A stretch of DNA of 64,000 nt from Thelephora terrestris. Its lineage: Eukaryota > Basidiomycota > Agaricomycetes > Thelephorales > Thelephoraceae. The DNA lies in contig WIUZ02000008.1 of the NCBI GenBank assembly GCA_015956445.1, forward strand, positions 124,001-188,000. The letters are read 5' to 3'. The notes under the pieces were generated by a model. It was not told the DNA's origin and ran no database searches. It saw only the letters and a list, made by a program, of their open reading frames with translations. Position 1 is the stretch's first letter. Every line of letters begins with the position of its first letter. Below, piece after piece: positions 52,268-60,865 of this stretch. The position numbers were made by a program, and so were the translations under genes.

Positions 52268-52340
52268 GAAAGCCCTAGAACATCATGGAACTTCCTGGAA
52301 CATGCTGGAAAGTGCTGGAACATTCTAGAAGGTAACGGAA
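52268..52340 (+). promoter_or_regulatory. GAA array 1: eight GAA triplets at 10-bp spacing (HSE-like)
   Basis: GAA occurs at 52268, 52278, 52288, 52298, 52308, 52318, 52328 and 52338. Between several of them lies an inverted TTC or near-TTC at 5-bp offset. The core 52318-52330 is a perfect GAA-nn-TTC-nn-GAA heat shock element. Confidence 0.65.
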
Positions 52341-52370
52341 CGTCACAAATGTGATAACTTGTCACACCAA

Positions 52371-52448
52371 GAATGCTGTGGAAGCAGATGGAACATGACG
52401 GAATATTATGGAACATTGTGGAAAGTGCTGGAATGTTCTGGAACATTC
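52371..52448 (+). promoter_or_regulatory. GAA array 2: eight GAA triplets at 10-bp spacing (HSE-like)
   Basis: GAA occurs at 52371, 52381, 52391, 52401, 52411, 52421, 52431 and 52441. The 3' end (52431-52448) is a perfect four-unit heat shock element, GAA-nn-TTC-nn-GAA-nn-TTC, only 13 bp upstream of a TATATATA box. Confidence 0.7.
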
Positions 52449-52461
52449 TTGTGTAAAATAG

Positions 52462-52469
52462 TATATATA
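52462..52469 (+). promoter_or_regulatory. TATA box
   Basis: TATATATA lies 13 bp downstream of the last heat-shock-like unit. Transcription would be expected to start near 52490-52500, in the leader of the gag element. Confidence 0.6.
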
Positions 52470-52578
52470 GACCTCAACCCCACTTCTAAGAGAAAAACAG
52501 GTACCTACTGCTCAGGAGAAAAGCACAGTTTGCTCTATCCTCACATCAGCTGAGCATCCTTTTGCTCAGTGTCTCTTT

Positions 52579-52603
52579 CCCCCCCCCCCCCCCCCCCCCC
52601 CCC
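52579..52603 (+). repeat. 25-base poly-C run
   Basis: Uninterrupted cytosine homopolymer in the leader, followed by a CT-rich stretch. The true length is uncertain, as such runs are error-prone in sequencing. Confidence 0.85.
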
Positions 52604-53092
52604 ACTTTACATCTACCCCCTCTCTCTCTACATCTACCCCCTAAAGTATCTACCTCAATTCCCTTAGGACTGATTGGTTGAGTGATTTGAGCAATCACAT
52701 ACCATATTTTAGCCCTACCCTCTGTGAGAAGAAGTTCTAAGTCAGAAGAACTGAATAAGCTTAGTACACTTGAGACGTTGGAATCTTGGTATCTGTAGTA
52801 CTAAAGTCTGAAACTTTAGGCAGATAACCCCACCTCAGAGAAGTGACTGACTGAGTGACAGCCAGATTTAGCAGTACCACAAGGACTTACGACATATTTT
52901 ACGACATAGGTTTATTATCTGAAGATTATTGAAGACATATCAGTTAGACGTACTAGACGTCATCTGCAGCAAAGTTTAGGGTATCAGTTATACCCTCCCA
53001 GTTTTACGACATATCTTGTCACCTTTACAACATATCTAGCACAGCCCCAGGTGTAAGTGTACACCTTCCCTTTTAGGTCTAGTCACACGACA

Positions 53093-53225
53093 CAGCCTCA
53101 ACACAGCCTTAGGCATAGCCCTAAGCACAGCATCAATACACAGCCTCAATACACAGCCTTAGGCACAGCCCTAAGCACAGCCCTAAGCACAGCATCAAAG
53201 CACAGCATCAAAGCACAGCCTTAGG
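53093..53225 (+). repeat. Degenerate CACAGCC(C/T)(T/C)AAG minisatellite
   Basis: About ten imperfect units of 12-14 bp alternate forms such as CACAGCCTTAGG, CACAGCCCTAAG and CACAGCATCAA. The tract is in the untranslated leader upstream of gag. Confidence 0.8.
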
Positions 53226-53762
53226 AATTCAGCCTCAAACACACCCTTTGAGCACCCCCCCTCTTCTCCCCTCCCCTTTGGTCTACCCCAGTAGATCATC
53301 CCCTCCACTCTTGATCTCCCCTTAGATCAGGAACTCCATTCCCATCAAATCACCACCAAACCCCCACACACCAGATAAGCGTCTAATCAAGGAACAGGAA
53401 CAACTGAGTGATATAGTACGTCTGATTCCCTTGGAATAATACTGAAGGACACACTCACAGAGTAGATCCCTCAGCGAACTCATCAGGTCCGAGAGCTGGA
53501 AAGAGGAACCCCGCTCACCCTGTGGAGTTGTTAGTCGCGTTCATAGACTACTCAACCAGCCTGCTTAGCTTCTATACACTTAGTCTCTAAGCGAACCAAC
53601 TGGGTCTAGTTATCTTCTGTATAGAACATAACACTACACCACACACGAGCACGACAACTGGAGCCCACGGCGAGGGAATCCAGTGTAAATACACATATCA
53701 CCCAAGACACCATACATACCATTAGACCCTTATCCACCCCTATCCCCCTCCCTACTACTACC

Positions 53763-55970
53763 ATGACTCGTTTCTCTGAATCTGAGAACGAACGGTCCCC
53801 AACCACTAGGAATGAGGAATTCTTCCCCTATACTGGTTCCTATTTGGAACTACCTTCCCCTAACAGATCACGTGCTCCACGTACATTCAATGGAGAACCT
53901 CACAGTCTGGAACCTTTCCTGGAAACCTATGAACACCTCTGTGAACGTTACAGGATCATTGCATCCAGAGAAAAGTACCAGGGACTTGTCAGGTATTGCA
54001 GTGACAAGGTAGCTCGGAAACTCCGGAGCTTGCCTTCCCATGCCAATAGAGATTATATTGAACTCTTGAAGGATTTAGAATACTTCTTTGGAGAAAAAGA
54101 AGTATGCCTAAACATGGGAAAAATCGAGGGATTTACAGCTAAATGGAGACAACACAAGATGCGTACTCTCCATGACTTCAAGAAGTACCAGTTAGATTTT
54201 TGGAAACTGGTAGGCTTAGCTAAAGAGAAGAAGAGAATCTCCAACAGGGAGGTTCGCAGATACTTCTGGGAAGGACTGAATGGGTCCCTCAGAAGGCAGC
54301 TGGAATCACATATGAGAATGGTGAACCCAGATTTGGACGTAACCATCCCATTTGAGATCTCAGACATTGAAAGAGCTGCAAACTCTGTTCTCAACCCAAA
54401 TAGGTTTGACCAGCACCTCACAACTAGGACTGGGTATGATTTCTCTGAATCAGACTCAGACTCAGATCCAGAAGACGACAAAGACAAAGAGAAAGGATAC
54501 AGTTCAGAAGACGAATCTGATGTTGAAGTAAAACCCCTTACTCAACGAAGAACACCCCCTACCCCTCCCAAGACACCCCCTAGATCCAAGAAGCGTAAAG
54601 GCAAAGGCGACAGAGACCTTAACAAGCTTGTTGAAGAGATGAGCAGCTTAAAGATAACTGAACCTGAGTACTTCGTTAAGTATGTTCATCTCGTCAGAGA
54701 ATATCCTGAGCTTAAAGACGTAGTGGAAGCGCCTGCAAGACAAGGTGCCAACAAACCCTTTAGGCAAAATGGACAGTTTCAGAGAGACCTTCCTCCCCAT
54801 CAGCAATTTAATAATCCACCTCGACAACCATTCAACTTCTCCTCTCAACAACGTTTCAACCCAACATCTCAACAATCAGGGAAACCCCCTCAGCAATCAT
54901 ACTCTCTGGGAACAGGGTCCAATGCCATTGGACAGAATTTCACCTGCTTTGGTTGTGGAGAACAAGGACACCACATTAGGAATTGCGAAGAGATAGACAA
55001 GTTGGTTCAGAAAGGTAAGGTAGCCAGAGAACCAATCAGTGGTAGACTCAGACGACCTGATGGATCACGAATTATCCGTTCTCAAGATGAAACCTGGGTT
55101 CAAGCAGTTAAACGTGAAGTAGCAGAAGTGCATTTCACGGAAATTATAGCATATGAGCCTAGTGTAGATTTAACGGACAATTATCTAGAAGTGGAACGCG
55201 AAGAAGATGATGCTAGCTCAGATGAGCAAGAAGAATTAGGATGGGCCTCTGGGCAAGTAGCTAACTATCAAGCTTATGGAGTACAAAGGACACAAGGCAT
55301 CACTAATGTTCATCGTAAAGAAGCAGCTCGAGGAATCTTACCTAGCGGACCCCAAGGAATGAAGAAATTCCCCAGGAGTGACAAAGCACAAGGTTTGGGT
55401 AGGAAGGAAATCCCCATCAACCCAGGCGTCAACCTTAATGCCAACAAGGCAGGGAACCCCAAAGGAATGGGTACCGTAGACATCAACAAGAGCGTAGTTA
55501 AGTTGAAACCTAATGAACAAACGGTGCCAATGGATGTTGATAAGGCAGTCCTGATGAAACCTGGTAAGGGTTTTAGGAAGGAGCCTGCGCATCAACTTAA
55601 GCCCAACATCGTCAAAGTCACTAATCCCGGGCCTACAGGAAGAAATTGTTCAGAAATTACTAATGAAATTCTGAGCACTCCAGTTACCCTAACTGTACAG
55701 GAGATAGTGAATAATTCGCCTTTTTTGCGACGAGGCCTAGCGACCGCAATGAGACCACATCGTGAGGTTTTAGGCCCAACTCAGGAGAAAACAGGCTTTG
55801 TCGGAGAGGTTTACGAGGACCATAATATGGACCCATCTGATGAAGACATGTCAATCCAGGAAGAAGATGACGAAGAAGAAAACTACCTCAATGATCGAAT
55901 GCTAGAACCTCAGATAAACCAGGACAGAGGAGATCTGTTGAAAATTCCAGTAAAAGTAGGAGAGGCCTAA
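53763..55970 (+). CDS. Retroelement Gag-like protein with CCHC zinc knuckle (735 aa)
   Basis: Gag-like protein of a basidiomycete Ty3/gypsy-type element. It starts at 53763. The N-terminal part has the capsid-like block RAPRTFNGEPHSLEPFLETY followed by DFKKYQLDFWKLVG and RRYFWEGL, as in retrotransposon gag domains. A Ser/Asp-rich linker and a Gln/Pro/Phe-rich region follow. The zinc knuckle CFGCGEQGHHIRNC lies near residue 400. The C-terminal 300 residues are acidic and disordered. The frame stops at UAA (55968-55970), directly followed in the same frame by the AUG of the protease ORF. Codon use is AT-rich, unlike the host genes nearby. Confidence 0.88.
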   Translation: MTRFSESENERSPTTRNEEFFPYTGSYLELPSPNRSRAPRTFNGEPHSLEPFLETYEHLCERYRIIASREKYQGLVRYCSDKVARKLRSLPSHANRDYIELLKDLEYFFGEKEVCLNMGKIEGFTAKWRQHKMRTLHDFKKYQLDFWKLVGLAKEKKRISNREVRRYFWEGLNGSLRRQLESHMRMVNPDLDVTIPFEISDIERAANSVLNPNRFDQHLTTRTGYDFSESDSDSDPEDDKDKEKGYSSEDESDVEVKPLTQRRTPPTPPKTPPRSKKRKGKGDRDLNKLVEEMSSLKITEPEYFVKYVHLVREYPELKDVVEAPARQGANKPFRQNGQFQRDLPPHQQFNNPPRQPFNFSSQQRFNPTSQQSGKPPQQSYSLGTGSNAIGQNFTCFGCGEQGHHIRNCEEIDKLVQKGKVAREPISGRLRRPDGSRIIRSQDETWVQAVKREVAEVHFTEIIAYEPSVDLTDNYLEVEREEDDASSDEQEELGWASGQVANYQAYGVQRTQGITNVHRKEAARGILPSGPQGMKKFPRSDKAQGLGRKEIPINPGVNLNANKAGNPKGMGTVDINKSVVKLKPNEQTVPMDVDKAVLMKPGKGFRKEPAHQLKPNIVKVTNPGPTGRNCSEITNEILSTPVTLTVQEIVNNSPFLRRGLATAMRPHREVLGPTQEKTGFVGEVYEDHNMDPSDEDMSIQEEDDEEENYLNDRMLEPQINQDRGDLLKIPVKVGEA

Positions 55971-56951
55971 ATGACTGGAATATTTGACAGTGGATCTCAG
56001 CTCAACATCATAAGCCAGGAATTGGCTGAGAGCGCCGGAATACCTTGGTTAACAGCTGATAAATACCAAATTCAGTTAGTTTCAGTCGATGGTAACCTGA
56101 CCAAATGCGCCGGAATGGTACCAATGGCTGAGATGATAATCCAAACTGATGATGGACCAGTATCAACCAGAGGTAACCTGTTTGTTAAGCCCCATGCTGG
56201 ATTCCAGTTGCTCCTAGGAAGACCCTGGGGACGACGGAATCGAGCCCATCTCTTTGAAGACAAAGAAGGGTCAAGAATAGCATTCTTAACTAAGACAGGG
56301 TGGCACAACATAACCCCTCTTGCTAATCTAAGAAAGACAAGTAACCCTGGGCAACTGCCCAAAAGGAAGCAAAGGCAAACAGCACAAGTCTATGCTGCTC
56401 AAGGATCCCATACCATCGAAGAAGGAGAGGTACCTGAGACAGAAGCAGAAGAAGAAGAAGAGTACGATTTTGAGAGCAATAATGCCTACATTGGCTCTCA
56501 AGCCCTGGAAGACAGAAGAGAAGATTTCCCCTACACACCTCTGAATATTGGAGAGATAGAACCCCCTACCCCGGCACAGCGTCGAATGATTATAGAGATT
56601 GAAGATGAAGAAGATGAAAGGGAAGAAGAAGAGAACAGAGAAGTTCAAGCACCAGAGAACCCGAGAAATGCACCGGAAACGAGCAACCCAACAGAAGAAG
56701 AAACCGTTGATTCGGAACTCTATGAAACATTTATTGATAAGGTACTAGACGGTGTATCTAACCAAGAATGGAATGAGTTTCAGGGATTAATGGCACAGGA
56801 AAAGCAGCGCGACGAAAAACGATGGAAGAGGCTATGTAAGAAGGAAACTAGCCCAGAAGCAATGGATCAGGATGACTCGGACTCAAGTGACCAACGGAAC
56901 GAAGAATGGAACGAAGAAATCGAGCCGTCGCAAACCCTAGCTACCCAGTAG
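55971..56951 (+). CDS. Retropepsin-like aspartic protease ORF (326 aa)
   Basis: Aspartic protease domain of the same retroelement, in frame with gag and starting immediately after its stop. The catalytic motif is GIFDSGSQLNIIS (DSG at about residue 6). The flap and second half read ISQELAESAGIPW, GFQLLLGRPWGRRNR and HLFEDKEGSRIAFL, typical of Ty3/gypsy retropepsins. After residue 120 the protein is Glu-rich and disordered. The last Gln codon and the stop TAG lie in the first bases of the palindrome (from 56946), so the original C-terminus and any reverse transcriptase, RNase H and integrase are missing. The copy is non-autonomous. Confidence 0.85.
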   Translation: MTGIFDSGSQLNIISQELAESAGIPWLTADKYQIQLVSVDGNLTKCAGMVPMAEMIIQTDDGPVSTRGNLFVKPHAGFQLLLGRPWGRRNRAHLFEDKEGSRIAFLTKTGWHNITPLANLRKTSNPGQLPKRKQRQTAQVYAAQGSHTIEEGEVPETEAEEEEEYDFESNNAYIGSQALEDRREDFPYTPLNIGEIEPPTPAQRRMIIEIEDEEDEREEEENREVQAPENPRNAPETSNPTEEETVDSELYETFIDKVLDGVSNQEWNEFQGLMAQEKQRDEKRWKRLCKKETSPEAMDQDDSDSSDQRNEEWNEEIEPSQTLATQ

Positions 56952-57039
56952 TCCTTATCATAATTGTGTACAATTTACTGCCAGATCTCGTAAAATTGTA
57001 ATACTTTAACTCGTAGCGATTACAATGCTCAATGGCATT

Positions 57040-57102
57040 GCAATGCTGCCTGTGGCAGTTGCAATGCTGCCTGTGGCAGTTGTAATGCTGCCTGTGGCAG
57101 TT
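57040..57102 (+). repeat. Tandem 21-bp repeat, 3 copies (2 in right arm at about 60755-60797)
   Basis: The unit GCAATGCTGCCTGTGGCAGTT contains its own inverted repeat CTGCC-TGT-GGCAG. One unit fewer in the right arm accounts for most of the outer length difference between arms. Confidence 0.85.
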
Positions 57103-57164
57103 GCAATACCAGCTGCTCGGTACTCCTGATTAGGCAGGAGCCGACAATGTGGTAGCACCGAGTG

Positions 57165-57700
57165 ACTGGGTGTGCTTATATAAGTGAGTCATGTGATTTT
57201 TCCAAAAAAGGAAATTTTGATGGCTTATATAAGCAGGTCAGGTGACTGAAAAAAGTGGGAGTTGCTGATGTAAGCAGATCATGTGACTGACCAAAAAAGG
57301 AAATTTTTGATGGCTTACATAAGCGACTTGAAAATGATTTTGGCATTGAATTTCCCAAAGAGGAAATTTTGATGGCTGACATAAGCAGGTCATGTGACTG
57401 AAAAAAGTGGGTGTTGCTTATGCAATCAGGTCATGTGACCGTCCAAAAAAGGAAAGTTTTGATGGCTTACATAAGTGTCTCAAAATTGCTTTTGGAGGGG
57501 TCTTTCCTAAAAAGGAAATTCCTTTTTAGGAAATATTTGATGGATTACCAAAAAAGGAAATTTTGATGGCTTACATAAGCAGCTCAAAAATGCTTTTCAC
57601 AAAAATTACCGAAAAAGGAAATTTTGATGGCTTACATGAGCAACTCAAAAATGATTTTGGCAAAAATTACCAAAAAAGGAAATTATATGCCAGAAAAATC
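57165..57700 (+). repeat. Degenerate repeats of about 50-60 bp (GGAAATTTTGATGGCTTA... ) in left arm
   Basis: At least seven imperfect units share GGAAATTTTGATGGCTTA followed by CATAAGC. Several add a TCATGTGAC box. The mirrored set is at about 60170-60690 in the right arm. Confidence 0.8.
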
Positions 57701-58019
57701 GGAAAAATGCCAGAAAAATCTTAAAAAATACCGAAAAAATTCCCACAGGTCTAGAAAGTGCCCAAAATGGTAAATTACTCCCAGAAATATCCAGAAAATT
57801 GTTTTTCTGGCTGGAAAAATCATGAAAAATTCCAGAATATAGATAAATATTTGATAAAAATTATTCCAATTTTTTTGGTCCATTGAATAGCCCATAATTG
57901 TAATATTAATATATTTTTTGCCCAAAAAATTCATAAAAATCCCAAAAAAATAAATCAAAATAGGAAAATACAAATATATCCATAATATTCATTATATCAT
58001 GAAGTACAGACCAGTTTGT

Positions 58020-58367
58020 GGTCATAAACTAGCCCTAAACCTAGTCCTGGACCTAACCTAACCTAACCTAGCCTAACTCTAGCCCTAACCCTAACCCTAA
58101 CCTAGACCTAAACCTACACCTAACCTAACACTAAACCCAACCTAACCTAACCCAACCTAACCTAACCTAACCCAACCTAACCTAACCTAACCTAAACCTA
58201 ACCTTAACCTAACCTAACCTAACCTAACCCCAAACCTAACCTGCCCTATATCCAGCCTGCCCTAAACCTAACCTAGCACCAAACCTAAACCTAAACCTAA
58301 ACCTAAACCTAAACCTACATCTAAACCTAACCTGCCCTAAACCTAACTCTGACCTGGCCTAGTTCAG
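58020..58367 (-). repeat. Telomere-like CCTAA/CCCTAA tract, left arm
   Basis: Dense CCTAA, CCCTAA and CCTAAA units, including three consecutive CCCTAA near 58081-58100. The G-rich strand is the minus strand, so TTAGG runs leftward, away from the palindrome centre. Confidence 0.85.
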
Positions 58368-58371
58368 CCTT

Positions 58372-58412
58372 GTCTTATCTTATCTTATCTTATCTTATCT
58401 ATCTTATCCTGT
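58372..58412. repeat. CTTAT repeats, left arm
   Basis: Five-base CTTAT units in tandem. The mirrored GATAA tract lies at about 59388-59428. Confidence 0.75.
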
Positions 58413-58863
58413 CTTACCTACCCTAGACCCAACCTAACCTGACATAGTCAACTTAGCCTAGTCCACCACAGATCACCCAACCTAACCTAAAGTGGTTCAC
58501 CTGACCTAGACTGATGCAACTTGAGTTTATCTCTTCTAATCAGCTGTAATCTTATCTGGCCTTAATCCAAATACCGTAGCTAACCAACATCTAACCCAAC
58601 TTCACCTGGCTCACCAGCAAGTAACTGGGCTACAGGAACACACTGTGAACTGCACTATCCCATATCCTGTATCCAACTGTCACTCAAACACAAGAACTGT
58701 GGTGGACCTACAAGTTAGTGGACCCATAAGCCCACAGACCCACAAGTATAGGCTGCTCACTCAGTGGAGACATCTGTTATCCAACCTCACCCACGTACCA
58801 CCCTCACCCTGTGTTCTGTGCCAGAGTGCAACTTCACCACAGCTCAAGTTCAACCACCTGGCT

Positions 58864-58936
58864 GAACCTGTAAGTCAGGTTGATAGACTGTTGGTTATGG
58901 ATCCATGGATTTGTAGACCTGATTGTACATGGGCTT
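58864..58936. other. Palindrome spacer (73 nt)
   Basis: The only extended non-symmetric sequence between the two arms. It contains a short palindrome around GGATCC (ATGGATCCAT) and no ORF of its own. Confidence 0.8.
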
Positions 58937-59432
58937 AGCCAGGTAGTTGAACTTGAGCTGTGGTGAAGTTGCACTCTGGCACAGAACACAGGGTGAGGGT
59001 GGTACGTGGGTGAGGTTGGATAACAGATGTCTCCACTGAGTGAGCAGCCTATACTTGTGGGTCTGTGGGCTTATGGGTCCACTAACTTGTAGGTCCACCA
59101 CAGTTCTTGCGTTTGAGTGACAGTTGGATACAGGATATGGGATAGTGCAGTTCACAGTGTGTTCCTGTAGCCCAGTTACTTGCTGGTGAGCCAGGTGAAG
59201 TTGGGTTAAATGTTGGTTAGCTACGGTATTTGGATTAAGGCCAGATAAGATTACAGCTGATTAGAAGAGATAAACTCAAGTTGCATCAGTCTAGGTCAGG
59301 TGAACCACTTTAGGTTAGGTTGGGTGATCTGTGGTGGACTAGGCTAAGTTGACTATGTCAGGTTAGGTTGGGTCTAGGGTAGGTAAGACAGGATAAGATA
59401 GATAAGATAAGATAAGATAAGATAAGACAAGG

Positions 59433-59830
59433 CTGAACTAGGCCAGGTCAGAGTTAGGTTTAGGGCAGGTTAGGTTTAGATGTAGGTTTAGGTTTAGGTT
59501 TAGGTTTAGGTTTAGGTTTGGTGCTAGGTTAGGTTTAGGGCAGGCTGGATATAGGGCAGGTTAGGTTTGGGGTTAGGTTAGGTTAGGTTAGGTTAAGGTT
59601 AGGTTTAGGTTAGGTTAGGTTAGGTTGGGTTAGGTTAGGTTAGGTTGGGTTAGGTTAGGTTAGGTTGGGTTAGGTTAGGTTAGGTTGGGTTAGGTTAGGT
59701 TAGGTTGGGTTAGGGTTAGGTTGGGTTTAGTGTTAGGTTAGGTGTAGGTTTAGGTCTAGGTTAGGGTTAGGGTTAGGGCTAGAGTTAGGCTAGGTTAGGT
59801 TAGGTTAGGTCCAGGACTAGGTTTAGGGCT
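59433..59830 (+). repeat. Telomere-like TTAGG/TTAGGG tract, right arm
   Basis: Mirror of the left tract, about 61 bp longer through extra copies of a 20-bp higher-order unit TTAGGTTGGGTTAGGTTAGG. The G-rich strand runs rightward, away from the centre. Confidence 0.85.
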
Positions 59831-60865
59831 AGTTTATGACCACAAACTGGTCTGTACTTCATGATATAATGAATATTATGGATATATTTGTATTTTCCTA
59901 TTTTGATTTATTTTTTTGGGATTTTTATGAATTTTTTGGGCAAAAAATATATTAATATTACAATTATGGGCTATTCAATGGACCAAAAAAATTGGAATAA
60001 TTTTTATCAAATATTTATCTATATTCTGGAATTTTTCATGATTTTTCCAGCCAGAAAAACAATTTTCTGGATATTTCTGGGAGTAATTTACCATTTTGGG
60101 CACTTTCTAGACCTGTGGGAATTTTTTCGGTATTTTTTAAGATTTTTCTGGCATTTTTCCGATTTTTCTGGCATATAATTTCCTTTTTTGGTAATTTTTG
60201 CCAAAATCATTTTTGAGTTGCTCATGTAAGCCATCAAAATTTCCTTTTTCGGTAATTTTTGTGAAAAGCATTTTTGAGCTGCTTATGTAAGCCATCAAAA
60301 TTTCCTTTTTTGGTAATCCATCAAATATTTCCTAAAAAGGAATTTCCTTTTTAGGAAAGACCCCTCCAAAAGCAATTTTGAGACACTTATGTAAGCCATC
60401 AAAACTTTCCTTTTTTGGACGGTCACATGACCTGATTGCATAAGCAACACCCACTTTTTTCAGTCACATGACCTGCTTATGTCAGCCATCAAAATTTCCT
60501 CTTTGGGAAATTCAATGCCAAAATCATTTTCAAGTCGCTTATGTAAGCCATCAAAAATTTCCTTTTTGGTCAGTCACATGATCTGCTTACATCAGCAACT
60601 CCCACTTTTTTCAGTCACCTGACCTGCTTATATAAGCCATCAAAATTTCCTTTTTTGGAAAAATCACATGACTCACTTATATAAGCACACCCAGTCACTC
60701 GGTGCTACCACATTGTCGGCTCCTGCCTAATCAGGAGTACCGAGCAGCTGGTATTGCAACTGCCACAGGCAGCATTGCAACTGCCACAGGCAGCATTGCA
60801 ATGCCATTGAGCATTGTAATCGCTACGAGTTAAAGTATTACAATTTTACGAGATCTGGCAGTAAA

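Larger units (their letters stand above)
52170..53762 (+). other. LTR-like promoter and long leader of gag-pro element
   Basis: AT-rich region with GATA repeats (52215-52230), GAA arrays, a TATA box (52462-52469), a 25-base C-run (52579-52603), a CACAGCC minisatellite (about 53093-53225) and about 1.2 kb without a sizeable ORF before gag. This is the arrangement of an LTR plus untranslated leader. No matching 3' LTR was found in the window, so the LTR edges cannot be set. Confidence 0.5.

Noticed and set aside
57683-57973. 96-codon ORF (minus), identical to 59888-60178 (plus)
   Set aside because: It consists of Phe/Ile/Tyr-rich translation of AT-rich palindrome sequence. The identity of the two copies follows from the inverted arms, not from coding constraint.
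58645-58938. 97-codon ORF repeated at 58895-59155 in the other arm
   Set aside because: The duplicate reading frame is explained by arm symmetry. There is no homology signal or start context. It is left open as a possible fossil only.
58020-59830. CRISPR-like array
   Set aside because: Repeats are contiguous telomere-like microsatellite units without unique spacers, in a eukaryotic genome.
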